In this document: piece after piece, positions 18,698 through 29,235 of the stretch
Layout: every line of letters begins with the position of its first letter
Numbering within the stretch: position 1 is the first letter of the stretch
NCBI GenBank assembly: GCA_028293825.1
Contig: JAQGNY010000005.1
Coordinates: forward strand, 186,001-250,000
From: Verrucomicrobiaceae bacterium
Lineage (GTDB): Bacteria; Pseudomonadota; Gammaproteobacteria; Pseudomonadales; CAMLJR01
Length of the DNA: 64,000 nucleotides
Reading direction: 5' to 3'
Notes under the pieces: generated by a model
The model's input: the letters and a program-made list of their open reading frames with translations, nothing else
What the model was told of the DNA's origin: nothing
The model's database searches: none
Position numbers and translations under genes: made by a program

Positions 18698-18824
18698 TTC
18701 GAAGCTCCTTGAGATAGGAATGCAGGGTAGCTTCGAGAATAGCACCGAACCTTGAAATGAGCCGGCAGATGGGCGAACCAGACCTTGAGATACTTTAGAA
18801 CGCAGCAGTGTTGATAACCGCCTA

Positions 18825-19490
18825 AAACAACCAGCCGCAAAATGGCTGAGAAGATGGAGCGTGATTGGAAAGCAGAAATTCATGCGCAACAGGAATTAGG
18901 TGAGCGACAACGCATTACATTGAAAGATGCATTGGAGAATTACGTAAACAGTAAAATCGATACCAAGGGATATGGTTACGAAAAACAAAACACCAATATC
19001 CTTAACCAAAACTCCCTACCAATTTATTCATCGATGAAATTCGCGATTGGCACCTGACGCGATTTAAATCTCAGCGTGAACAAGAAAATATCGGTGCTCA
19101 GACGATCAAGCACAACTTTCAAGCGATACGAAATGCGTGGACGTGGTGTAAGGACAATGGCTATTTGGTTAAGCCACTTGAATATCCCAAGATGAAATTA
19201 CCGAAACATCGATTTGCGCTACTTACTTGTTGGATGAAGAAAAGTGATTGCTGGATGCGCTGGACCCAAAGCTCGAATTTAAATATCGACCAAAATACGA
19301 AGATCGTCCTGATGAAGAAAATAGACATCGCCAGGATAATTACGATTTGGTCGTTTGTTGTTGGATACCCGATTTTAATTGCCTTGCGAGAATTCGTACG
19401 GTGGTGAAGCCGCAGAAATTGTGCGGGTCTCAAACCACACAAACTCCACGCTAGTCGGCAGTTCAATGAGTTCCAAAAGCGTGGACTAGA
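18825..19490 (+). pseudogene. Tyrosine integrase relic (right copy)
   Basis: Starts within the sequence shared with 12408-12680 (AEKMERDWKAEIHAQQE, ALENYVNSKIDTKGYGYEKQ), is frameshifted near 19010, and continues as DEIRDWHLTRFKSQREQENI, then IKHNFQAIRNAWTWCKDNGY and YPKMKLPKHR. After another shift it reads LLDALDPKLEFKYRPKYEDR and breaks up by about 19490. The start codon region and a recognisable catalytic Arg-His-Arg-Tyr set are missing. It lies about 140 bases from the 3' end of the tRNA gene, the normal place for an island integrase. Confidence 0.75.
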
Positions 19491-19626
19491 AGATAATTGT
19501 GGTACCAGTGGTATTAGTAAGTAACTGCTAGGCGGAAGTGCTGCGTAAATTGCGGCGATAACAATAATTAAATTGAAGCGTTGGTGTAACGATTTTTAAA
19601 ATCGGTTGTTCCAAGCTGTGAAGAGG

Positions 19627-19703
19627 TGGTGGGCCTTCCCGGACTTGAACCGGGGACCTGCCGATTATGAGTCGGATGCTCTAACCAACTGAGCTAAAGG
19701 CCC
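19627..19703 (-). tRNA. tRNA with CAU anticodon, probably isoleucine-2
   Basis: A 77-base tRNA with encoded CCA. The acceptor stem GGGCCTT pairs with AAGGCCC, the D-stem is GCTC/GAGC, the anticodon loop is CTCATAA and the T-arm is CCCGG TTCAAGT CCGGG. The outer pair of the anticodon stem is mismatched. The CAU anticodon fits elongator Met or Ile2. C4-G69 and C5-G68, the pairs used by TilS to pick Ile2, are present, whereas elongator Met of E. coli has U4-A69 and A5-U68. I favour Ile2, whose C34 is changed to lysidine. Its 3' end faces the decayed island. Confidence 0.88.
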
Positions 19704-19756
19704 TTCTGTTGCAGAAACTGTTTGCGTGGATTCAATACTAACAACGCTTAAAAACA

Positions 19757-19784
19757 AACGCGGCGCATTATAGAGCGCCGCGTT
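19757..19784 (-). terminator. rpoD terminator
   Basis: AACGCGGCGC (19757-19766) pairs perfectly with GCGCCGCGTT (19775-19784). Read leftward, TGTTTTT follows. It lies between the rpoD stop and the tRNA gene. Confidence 0.8.
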
Positions 19785-19821
19785 GTTGGTGCAAAGTTAC
19801 TATGTTCTTTTCACTCTTTGT

Positions 19822-21657
<1,836 letters not shown>

Positions 21658-21771
21658 GCTGATGGGTTCCCGCGGCAAGGAGTTAAAAATATAGCCGGCC
21701 ATTATAGCGCAACCTGGAATTGGCCGACTAGCTAAGTGGGGTTCGTGAGGCCTTTTTCCAATCCCTGAAGG

Positions 21772-23586
21772 TCAATGTTTGCTGTCTTTTTGTGATAATA
21801 GTTGCCGAATTTGCTGTTTTTCCTGCGCATTCAGATCGCTGCCCTTCCTTAGCAACGAATCCAACTGCATTTCAATATGACTCGATTCGAGGTGTTTCAA
21901 CGTGTCTGTGAGCTCGCTTTCGACACCTTCCTCGGCGGCGAGGTTCAGCTGTTCGACGTTTTCGAGCAATAAACTCACCTGATTAAATGCTTCCTCCACG
22001 CGATGCCGCCAAGGCTCGTCGTACCAATGGCCGAGTAAAACGTTGGTATTTGCTTCCGGGCGCTTGTGCAACAAGTCGAGAAGATCGCGCAATAGCGTGG
22101 CAGTTTCGCCGCTTAAATGATTGAACTGGTTCGACGGCGGCGCGTGTTGCGCCAGTCGCGGATGCAATAGCAGTAGCCCGATTGCGTGCAGAATCGGGTG
22201 CAGATGGATTTCATTCCTCGGCGGCAGCGGGCGGCGTTGCAGCGGTTTTACATTGGGCTTTGGCGAAGGTTTTGCTGGCGCGGCGGGTTTTAGCAGCGCG
22301 TCCAATCGTTCATTGCTTAAGCCTGTACGTTGGGCGAGTGCATTTAGCATCAGCTGCTGAAACACACCACTCGGCAACTTGCCGATCATCGGCGCCGCCA
22401 GTTTGCTCAGGCGTGCGCGGCCTTCAAGGCTATTTAAATCGATACCTTCGCCGGCGCTGTCGAATAGATAGTCGGCGAGCGGCTGGGCGCCATCGAGCAA
22501 CCTCTCAAAGGTTTCCGTGCCGCGCGCGCGCACCAGCGTGTCGGGATCTTCGCCTTCGGGCAGAAACAAGAAGCGCGCCTGACGGCCGTCTTCCATAACC
22601 GGCAATGCCGATTCGAGCGCACGTTTCGCCGCTTGGCGCCCGGCTTTATCGCCATCGAAGCAGAAGATAACTTCGGAGCAGTGCCGGAAAACCTTCTGCA
22701 AGTGCTCGGTGCTGGTTGCAGTGCCGAGCGTGGCCACGGCGTAACGAATGCCGTATTGAGCCAGTGCGACGACATCCATATAGCCTTCGACGACGACTAA
22801 CCGTTGCAGGTGCCGCAGCGCTTTGCGGGCTTGGTACAGGCCATATAATTCGCGGCCTTTGTGAAAAATTGGCGTTTCCGGCGAGTTGAGATATTTGGGC
22901 TTTTCATCGGAGAGGACGCGCCCGCCGAAGGCGATGACGCGGCCGCGGCTGTCGATAATCGGAAACATAATGCGGTCGCGGAAGCGGTCGTAGGTCTTGT
23001 TGTCCTCTTCCTTCACCACCAGCATGCCGGCTTCGAGTAGGAGTGCGCGCTCGCTGTCGTCTTTGCCGAGTGCCTGCAATAAGTTATCCCAACCCGGTGG
23101 CGCGTAACCGATGCCGAAGTCGCGCGCGATAGCGCCGGTTAAGCCGCGATCCTTCAGGTAATCCACTGCGCGCTTGGCTTGCGGGTGGCGCCGCAAGTGT
23201 TCGCGATAGAGGCGAGCGGCTGCATCCAGCGTTTGGTATAGATCGCGTTGCCGTTTTTGCTGCTGTGGTGCTTGTTCGGATTGAGCTTCGCGCGGGACTT
23301 CAAGGCCGGCCAGTGTCGCGACTGTTTCGACGGCCTGCGGGAAATCGACGCGGTCGAAATCCATAACGAAGCCGATCGCGTTGCCGCCGGCACCGCAGCC
23401 GAAGCAATAAAAAAACTGCTTATCGGGGCTGACGCTGAAAGAAGGCGTTTTTTCCTCGTGAAACGGGCAGCGCGCGGAATAATTGCGACCACTTTTTTTC
23501 AGCGGCAGGCGGCGATCGATAACCTCGACAATGTCGACCCGTTCCAGCAGGTCATCGATGAATGCTTGCGGAATGCGACCGGCCAT
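21772..23586 (-). CDS. dnaG: DNA primase
   Basis: A 604-residue primase that makes RNA primers at the replication fork. The N-terminal zinc-binding domain shows CPFHEEKTPSF and FYCFGCG; the core has the Toprim motifs VVEGYMDVVAL and FCFDGDKAGRQAAKRAL; the C-terminal part is the helicase-binding domain that contacts DnaB. Length is close to that of E. coli DnaG (581). It lies between yqeY and rpoD on the same strand. Confidence 0.96.
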   Translation of the reverse strand: MAGRIPQAFIDDLLERVDIVEVIDRRLPLKKSGRNYSARCPFHEEKTPSFSVSPDKQFFYCFGCGAGGNAIGFVMDFDRVDFPQAVETVATLAGLEVPREAQSEQAPQQQKRQRDLYQTLDAAARLYREHLRRHPQAKRAVDYLKDRGLTGAIARDFGIGYAPPGWDNLLQALGKDDSERALLLEAGMLVVKEEDNKTYDRFRDRIMFPIIDSRGRVIAFGGRVLSDEKPKYLNSPETPIFHKGRELYGLYQARKALRHLQRLVVVEGYMDVVALAQYGIRYAVATLGTATSTEHLQKVFRHCSEVIFCFDGDKAGRQAAKRALESALPVMEDGRQARFLFLPEGEDPDTLVRARGTETFERLLDGAQPLADYLFDSAGEGIDLNSLEGRARLSKLAAPMIGKLPSGVFQQLMLNALAQRTGLSNERLDALLKPAAPAKPSPKPNVKPLQRRPLPPRNEIHLHPILHAIGLLLLHPRLAQHAPPSNQFNHLSGETATLLRDLLDLLHKRPEANTNVLLGHWYDEPWRHRVEEAFNQVSLLLENVEQLNLAAEEGVESELTDTLKHLESSHIEMQLDSLLRKGSDLNAQEKQQIRQLLSQKDSKH

Positions 23587-23667
23587 AGCTGCGCAGTGAG
23601 TTCAGGTAGAGGAAAGGGCTAACTTTACAATGGGCGCCGCAAATCGCCTATCGCGAGCGGCGTTTTA

Positions 23668-24120
23668 CTAGCCGAGACGCGCTTTTATCAATTTACTGAC
23701 GGCTGCCATATCGACACGGCCCTGAGCGGCGGGTTTGACCAGCGCCATAACCTTGCCCATATCGGTGGGGCCGGTGGCGCCAACTGCGGCAATCGATTGG
23801 TCGATCAATGCAGTAATTTCCGCTTCGCTCAGCTGTTGCGGCAGGAATTCTTCGACAACGGTTAGCTCGAACGCTTCTTTATCGGCGAGATCGTTGCGAC
23901 CGGCGCCGCGAAATTGGCTTATGGAGTCGCGCCGTTGTTTAGCTATTTTGTCGAGAATAACGAGCACGCGCGCGTCATCCAAGTCGATACGTTCGTCGAC
24001 TTCGATGCGCTTTATATCGGCTAAAACCATTCTGATGGCGCTCAAGCGTTCTTTTGCTTGCGCGCGCATGGCCGATTTCATTGCCTCGGTGAGGCGTATT
24101 TTTAATGCTGAATCGGCCAT
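23668..24120 (-). CDS. yqeY: GatB/YqeY domain protein
   Basis: A 150-residue protein of the YqeY family, related to the tRNA-binding tail domain of the amidotransferase subunit GatB. Visible landmarks are LTEAMKSAMRAQAKERLSAI near the start, EFLPQQLSEAEI in the middle and GKVMALVKPAAQGRVDMAAV near the end, as is usual for the family. It lies between rpsU and dnaG, as in Pseudomonas. The role in vivo is not established. Confidence 0.92.
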   Translation of the reverse strand: MADSALKIRLTEAMKSAMRAQAKERLSAIRMVLADIKRIEVDERIDLDDARVLVILDKIAKQRRDSISQFRGAGRNDLADKEAFELTVVEEFLPQQLSEAEITALIDQSIAAVGATGPTDMGKVMALVKPAAQGRVDMAAVSKLIKARLG

Positions 24121-24151
24121 TGCGGGTGTCCTCGGTAGAGGAGTCCTTCGA

Positions 24152-24367
24152 TTAGAACGGACGTTGCAGTTTTTTGGCTTCGCGCTGCAGTTTTTTCAGG
24201 TGGCGTTTTACGGCTGAAGCCGCTTCGCGCTTGCGGATCGTGGTGGGCTTTTCGTAGAACTCGCGGCTGCGAATTTCAGCGAGAACGCCGGCTTTTTCGC
24301 AGGAGCGCTTGAAGCGGCGCAGGGCCACGTCGAACGGTTCGTTATCTTTCAGTTTTACTGATGGCAT
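24152..24367 (-). CDS. rpsU: 30S ribosomal protein bS21
   Basis: A 71-residue basic protein of the small ribosomal subunit that helps initiation. It starts [20 protein letters not shown] and contains [20 protein letters not shown], both diagnostic of bS21. It is divergent from tsaD with about 180 bases between, the classic arrangement ahead of dnaG-rpoD. Confidence 0.97.
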   Translation of the reverse strand: MPSVKLKDNEPFDVALRRFKRSCEKAGVLAEIRSREFYEKPTTIRKREAASAVKRHLKKLQREAKKLQRPF

Positions 24368-24543
24368 CTTTACCTATCCACAGGTTGTATCGATCAATAC
24401 GGGAGGAACGGTCTATCCCTTTGGAGATAGCCCCATTCGAGGCCGCGCATTCTAAACCGCGAATCGCCGAATTGCAAAGCCCGCCGCTGGCGGCCGCGAT
24501 GCCGAGCCGATATCATGCGTTCCCCCAAGCGGCAATGACCCCC

Positions 24544-25572
24544 ATGCGCGTACTAGGCATCGAAACCTCCTGCGACGAAACTGGCGTGGCAATCTTCGAC
24601 AGCGAGCGCGGTTTGCTGGCCGATTCGCTATTCAGCCAGATCGCCTTACACCGCGAATACGGCGGCGTCGTGCCCGAGCTGGCGTCACGCGATCACGTGC
24701 GTAAATGCCTGCCATTACTGCGCGAAGTATTTGCCAGCGCTGGCCTGCAGCCCGGCGACATCGACGGAGTGGCGTTTACCGCAGGCCCTGGCTTGATCGG
24801 CGCGCTGATGGTGGGTGCGTGCATCGGCCGCAGCGTTGCGTACGCCTGGGGTGTGCCTGCGCTCGGCGTACATCATATGGAGGCGCATTTATTGGCGCCG
24901 ATGTTGGAGGCCGAACCTCCCGCATTGCCGTTTGTAGCGTTATTGGTTTCCGGCGGACATACACAGCTAGTGCGCGTCGATGGTATCGGTCGCTATACCT
25001 TGCTGGGCGAGTCGCTCGACGATGCCGCCGGTGAAGCCTTCGACAAATGCGCGAAAATGCTCGGTCTTCCTTATCCCGGCGGCCCGGAGCTGTCTGCACT
25101 GGCTGAATCCGGTCACGCGCGCTTCGATTTACCGCGGCCGATGGTCAATCGCCCCGGTCTCGATTTTAGTTTTTCCGGATTGAAAACCGCCGTATTAACC
25201 GTTGTACGCGAGCAGAGCGCTACGAGCGGGCAGCTCGATCTCGCGACCCGCGCTGATATCGCCGCCTCGTTTCAGCTGGCTGTCGTCGAGACGCTGACGA
25301 TTAAATCCCTGCGCGCATTGCAGCAAACCGGCCTGAAAACGCTAGTGCTTGCCGGCGGTGTCAGCGCTAATCGTTTATTGCGAGAGCGGCTCGAACGCGA
25401 GCTTGTCGCCATCGGCGCCCGCGTGTTTTACGCGCGTCCAAAGTTCTGTACCGATAACGGCGCGATGATCGCGTACGCAGGGTGCCAGCGTCTTCTCGCC
25501 GGTCAGCATGATGCGTTGGCGATTCATGTGCGCGCACGTTGGCCGCTAACTGACCTGCCTGCGTTGGGATAA
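24544..25572 (+). CDS. tsaD: tRNA N6-threonylcarbamoyltransferase catalytic subunit
   Basis: A 342-residue enzyme that transfers the threonylcarbamoyl group to A37 of tRNAs reading ANN codons. It begins [19 protein letters not shown], has the metal-binding HHMEAH motif at about residues 111-116, [10 protein letters not shown], and the C-terminal [12 protein letters not shown]. The start chosen is the ATG giving the standard N-terminus; the 61 extra codons upstream lie in the rpsU-tsaD gap. folB follows after three bases, so tsaD-folB-folK form one unit. Confidence 0.96.
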   Translation: MRVLGIETSCDETGVAIFDSERGLLADSLFSQIALHREYGGVVPELASRDHVRKCLPLLREVFASAGLQPGDIDGVAFTAGPGLIGALMVGACIGRSVAYAWGVPALGVHHMEAHLLAPMLEAEPPALPFVALLVSGGHTQLVRVDGIGRYTLLGESLDDAAGEAFDKCAKMLGLPYPGGPELSALAESGHARFDLPRPMVNRPGLDFSFSGLKTAVLTVVREQSATSGQLDLATRADIAASFQLAVVETLTIKSLRALQQTGLKTLVLAGGVSANRLLRERLERELVAIGARVFYARPKFCTDNGAMIAYAGCQRLLAGQHDALAIHVRARWPLTDLPALG

Positions 25573-25575
25573 GCC

Positions 25576-25935
25576 ATGGATATCGTATTTATTCGTGAGC
25601 TGTGCATCGAGACCATCATCGGCATTTACGCGTGGGAGCGTAAGGTGCGTCAGTGCGTGGTGCTGGATCTCGAGATGGCGACCGATATTCAAGCCGCAGC
25701 AAACAGCGGCGCGATTGCCGACACGCTCGACTATCACGCGATTTCTACGCGCCTCGATGCCTATGTTAGAGAGCAGCAGTTTGAATTGTTGGAAACGTTG
25801 GCCGAGCGCTGCGCCGAATTAATTCGGCGCGAATTTGCCGTGACCTGGCTGCGCCTGCGCGTGGCGAAGCCGACGGCAATTGCCAGTGCACAGGCTGTTG
25901 GCGTTGTGATCGAACGCGGAGTAAAGCCGACATGA
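25576..25935 (+). CDS. folB: Dihydroneopterin aldolase
   Basis: A 119-residue folate-pathway enzyme that converts dihydroneopterin to 6-hydroxymethyl-dihydropterin and glycolaldehyde. It starts MDIVFIRELCIETIIGIYAWER, typical of FolB, with DTLDYHAIS in the centre and the catalytic Lys in RVAKPTAI near the end. Its stop overlaps the folK start by four bases, so the next enzyme of the pathway is translationally coupled. Confidence 0.94.
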   Translation: MDIVFIRELCIETIIGIYAWERKVRQCVVLDLEMATDIQAAANSGAIADTLDYHAISTRLDAYVREQQFELLETLAERCAELIRREFAVTWLRLRVAKPTAIASAQAVGVVIERGVKPT

Positions 25936-26453
25936 CGCGCGTTTATATCGGCATTGGCAGCAACATCGAGCGCGAGCTGCATATCGTGGCGGCACTTGAT
26001 CGTCTCGACGCAGTCTTCAGTGATTTGTTGATCTCGCCCGTTTATGAAAGCGAAGCGATCGGTTTTGCCGGCGCCCCTTTTTTAAATTTAGTCGTGGGCT
26101 TCGATACGTTGTTATCGGTGGCCGAGCTGTTGTCCCTGCTACGTCGCGTTGAGAGCGACAACGGCAATGAGGGCAATCAGCCGAAATTTAGCGCGCGCTC
26201 GCTGGATTTGGATTTACTGCTTTACGGAAATTATTGTGGTGTCATTCACGACATCGTTCTGCCGCGTGCCGATATCACCGATTACGCGTATGCGTTGTGG
26301 CCGCTGACCGATATTGCCGGCGAAGAATTGCATCCGCGATTGCGAAAAACCTATCGCGAGCTGCGCGAGCAATTTGGCGATGCGCAAAAACTCTGGCCGG
26401 TCGCTTTTCATTGGCGCAATAACGATCTTTCCGCTGTACAACGCGCCAGCTAG
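25932..26453 (+). CDS. folK: 6-hydroxymethyl-dihydropterin pyrophosphokinase
   Basis: A 173-residue HPPK that pyrophosphorylates the FolB product on the way to folate. Diagnostic segments are VYIGIGSNIERE at the start, SPVYESEAIG in the first third and RSLDLDLLLYG with the magnesium-binding Asp pair. Following it are VLPRADITDYAYALWPLTDI, close to the family consensus, where RxxxRxFVL is more usual. It converges on cca, with only 12 bases between the stops. Confidence 0.92.
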   Translation: MTRVYIGIGSNIERELHIVAALDRLDAVFSDLLISPVYESEAIGFAGAPFLNLVVGFDTLLSVAELLSLLRRVESDNGNEGNQPKFSARSLDLDLLLYGNYCGVIHDIVLPRADITDYAYALWPLTDIAGEELHPRLRKTYRELREQFGDAQKLWPVAFHWRNNDLSAVQRAS

Positions 26454-26465
26454 TCCTTCTTGTTT

Positions 26466-27551
26466 TTATCCATTCCAATGTATTTGAATGGCGGTTAGGC
26501 GCTCATGTTGCAATTGTTCGCCTAATGCTTTGCCGCTAAATCCCCGCTGCACTAAAGGCTCTGCCGTCACCGCCACCGCTGCGACAAGGGCGGCTTGTAA
26601 GCGCAAAATTTGTCGTGTGGGAATTAATAGCGCCGCACAACTTTTCAATAATAATTCGAAGCGCTCGGGCCTGCGCAACGCATCAGTTTTTTGAAGAACA
26701 TTCATTGCAGTGATCGGATCGCTGCAAACTGAAATCGTCGCCGCCTGCTCGATGCATAGCAGCGCGAGCTCGCGAAAATCATTAGGCGCTTTAATTCGCT
26801 CGCAGAAGTTCAATAATGTTTTTTTATCGAGCGTAGCACACAGCACAGCAAATCGAATCGCTAACGAATCCATTTGCTGAGCGCAGCGAGCAAGGTCCAT
26901 TAAGCTCTGCGAATTTTTATCCAGCTCGGGACACAGCCGTAACAGCGCGCCGCAATCTTGCAGCGCTTGAAAATAAATATGGGGATCGCGCTCGCCCAAT
27001 GCGCGTTCGGTTTCTTTCCAGACGCGCTCCGCAACGAGAAATTCCATTTCGCCGGCATCGACAATATTGCGCATCAGCGCGAGTGTTTCCGGCGCTATAC
27101 GAAATTCCAAATGATGGTAGCGCGCGGCAAATCGAGCGACGCGCAACACGCGCAGCGGATCTTCCGCGAATGCAGGCGCCACATGGCGCAATAAACGCTC
27201 GGTAATATCGCGCTGTCCGCCATAAGGGTCGACCAAATTGCCGTCGTTATCCTGTGCGATGGCATTGATGGTGAGATCGCGTCGCGATAGATCCTGCTCG
27301 AGCGTGACGTCGGGGCTGCTTTGAAAAGTAAAGCCATGGTAGCCGCGACCGCTTTTGCGTTCGATGCGCGCAAGTGCATATTCTTCGTTAGTTTTTGGGT
27401 GTAGAAAAACCGGAAAATCGCGTCCGACCGGCTTAAATCCAGCGCTCAACATTTCTTCGGGTGTGCTGCCAACCACGACCCAGTCACGTTCGTGAAATGG
27501 ATAGCCGAGTAATTTGTCGCGAACGGCGCCGCCGACCAGATAGCACTGCAT
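26466..27551 (-). CDS. cca: CCA-adding tRNA nucleotidyltransferase
   Basis: A 361-residue class II enzyme that builds or repairs the 3' CCA of tRNAs. The nucleotidyltransferase head has LVGGAVRDKLLG, ERDWVVVG and RRDLTINAIA, followed by the neck motif EDPLRVLRVARFAARY. It stops before any HD domain; E. coli Cca has 412 residues with HD, so this is the short form also found in pseudomonads. The region after residue 200 is helical and poorly conserved. Confidence 0.93.
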   Translation of the reverse strand: MQCYLVGGAVRDKLLGYPFHERDWVVVGSTPEEMLSAGFKPVGRDFPVFLHPKTNEEYALARIERKSGRGYHGFTFQSSPDVTLEQDLSRRDLTINAIAQDNDGNLVDPYGGQRDITERLLRHVAPAFAEDPLRVLRVARFAARYHHLEFRIAPETLALMRNIVDAGEMEFLVAERVWKETERALGERDPHIYFQALQDCGALLRLCPELDKNSQSLMDLARCAQQMDSLAIRFAVLCATLDKKTLLNFCERIKAPNDFRELALLCIEQAATISVCSDPITAMNVLQKTDALRRPERFELLLKSCAALLIPTRQILRLQAALVAAVAVTAEPLVQRGFSGKALGEQLQHERLTAIQIHWNG

Positions 27552-27604
27552 AATTATTTCGCGTAATTCGCGCTGAAAAATGCCAGCGCCTGTTTCAGAA
27601 AGAG

Positions 27605-27630
27605 CTCAATACATCAATGGATGTATTGAG
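27605..27630 (-). terminator. Hairpin after spoVR
   Basis: CTCAATACATC (27605-27615) pairs perfectly with GATGTATTGAG (27620-27630) around a four-base loop. It lies between the end of spoVR and the start of cca, both leftward. It has few GC pairs and a weak T tail (CTCTTTCTG), so termination strength is uncertain. Confidence 0.55.
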
Positions 27631-27694
27631 TGGCCATTTATTTTTCGACGTAGTTAATTGCGGTGAAATTATAACGAGTCGGTGTGGCTTGCAG

Positions 27695-29206
27695 CTAGGC
27701 GGATTCTTCGCTGCGCTCGGGGCAGCGAAATGTCGCGGTGACTTGGCCATCCTGCAGCGATTTCATGTGCACATCGAAACCCCACAACTGATGCAAGTGT
27801 TTCAGCACTTCTTCCGTATTCGCATCGAGCGGACGTCGATTGTGTTGCGTGTGCTGCAAATACATGGCGCGATCACCGCGCATATCGATGTCGACAATCT
27901 GAATATTCGGCTCGCGATTGCCAAGGTTATATTGCCCTGCCAATTGCTCGCGCACCAAGCGATAACCTTGATCGTCGTGGATCGCCTCGATTTCAATTTC
28001 ATTATTTAAATCGTCGTCGAGCACACAAAATAATTTGAGATCGCGAATAACTTTGGGCGACAAATATTGCAGGATAAAACTTTCATCCTTGAAATTGCGC
28101 ATCGCAAAATGCAAAGTATCGATCCAGTCTGCACCGGCAATATCAGGAAACCAGCGGTAATCTTCTTCGGTCGGGTTTTCGCAGATACGGCGAATATCGG
28201 TCATCATCGCAAAGCCAAGCGCGTACGGATTCATGCCGCTGTAGTACGGACTGTCGAATGCGGGCTGAAATATCACGCTGGTATGCGATTGCAAAAACTC
28301 CAGTATGAAACCATCGGTAACTTTGCCGCGCGCGTAAAGCTCGTTGAGTAACGTGTAGTGCCAAAACGTCGCCCAGCCTTCGTTCATTACCTGGGTTTGA
28401 CGTTGCGGATAAAAATACTGCGCGATTTTTCGCACGATGCGAATAATCTCGCGCTGCCACGGCTCAAGCAGCGGGGCTTTCTTTTCTAAAAAATACAGTA
28501 AATTTTCTTGCGGCTCTTCAAGAAACGGTTTTTGTTTGTCGCGTTTGCCGGCATTTTTCCCCAGCGGAATTGTACGCCACAGATCGTTAATTTGTTGTTG
28601 CAGATATTCTTCGCGCTCCTCTTGCCGGCGTTGTTCTTCTTCGGCGGAAATTGGATAAGGGCGCTTGTAGCGATCGACACCGTAATTCATCAACGCATGG
28701 CAGGAGTCGAGAATACTTTCGACAGCATCGATACCGTGTTTTTCTTCGCACTTGGATATGTAATTACGCGCGAACAACATGTAATCGATAATCGAATCCG
28801 CTTCGGTCCAAGTGCGGAATAAGTAATTACCTTTAAAAAAAGAATTGTGTCCATAACAGGCGTGCGCGATAACCAGCGCCTGCATCGTCATCGTATTTTC
28901 TTCCATTAAATACGCGATGCAAGGATTCGAGTTGATAACAATTTCATACGCGAGCCCCATCTGGCCGCGGTTGTAATTGTTCTCAGTGCCAAGGAAATGT
29001 TTGCCGAACGACCAGTGCCGATAATAAACCGGCATACCGGAGGCGGCATATGCATCCATCATCTGCTCGGAGCTGATGATTTCTATTTGGTTGGGATAAG
29101 TATCTAATTTGAATTCTTCGGCGAGCTGCCGAATTTCGCGATCGTATTCTTCAATCAGATCGAAGGTCCATTCCGAACCTTCCGAAATAAATTTCTTTTC
29201 ACTCAT
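27695..29206 (-). CDS. ycgB: SpoVR family protein
   Basis: A 503-residue SpoVR/YcgB protein, named after a Bacillus spore-cortex gene but common in non-sporing bacteria. Recognisable parts are EWTFDLIEEYDREI at the start, MPVYYRHWSFGKHF, the AYEIVINSNPCIAYLMEENT block, HACYGHNSFFKGNY and the later NEGWATFWHY. The His/Glu pattern suggests a metal site, but the reaction is not known. It is the last gene of the prkA-yeaH-ycgB cluster, 29 bases after yeaH. In enterobacteria this set is linked to stationary-phase and nitrogen-stress survival. Confidence 0.95.
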   Translation of the reverse strand: MSEKKFISEGSEWTFDLIEEYDREIRQLAEEFKLDTYPNQIEIISSEQMMDAYAASGMPVYYRHWSFGKHFLGTENNYNRGQMGLAYEIVINSNPCIAYLMEENTMTMQALVIAHACYGHNSFFKGNYLFRTWTEADSIIDYMLFARNYISKCEEKHGIDAVESILDSCHALMNYGVDRYKRPYPISAEEEQRRQEEREEYLQQQINDLWRTIPLGKNAGKRDKQKPFLEEPQENLLYFLEKKAPLLEPWQREIIRIVRKIAQYFYPQRQTQVMNEGWATFWHYTLLNELYARGKVTDGFILEFLQSHTSVIFQPAFDSPYYSGMNPYALGFAMMTDIRRICENPTEEDYRWFPDIAGADWIDTLHFAMRNFKDESFILQYLSPKVIRDLKLFCVLDDDLNNEIEIEAIHDDQGYRLVREQLAGQYNLGNREPNIQIVDIDMRGDRAMYLQHTQHNRRPLDANTEEVLKHLHQLWGFDVHMKSLQDGQVTATFRCPERSEESA

Positions 29207-29235
29207 GCAATGCTGCCTCTCACGCAGTCCGGTTT

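Larger units (their letters stand above)
11956..19640. mobile_element. Probable decayed genomic island ending at a tRNA gene
   Basis: The segment between a tRNA-3'-end-like sequence (11956-11970) and the true tRNA 3' end (19627-19637) contains two relics of one tyrosine integrase (12332-12680 and 18825-19490), short repeats, a lipoprotein hydrolase, an autotransporter and a sulfotransferase. The flanks on both sides are ordinary chromosomal genes. Both integrase copies are broken, so the element is no longer mobile on its own. Integration into the 3' end of a tRNA gene is the usual habit of such integrases. The left boundary is inferred from a short imperfect match and could be wrong. Confidence 0.55.
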
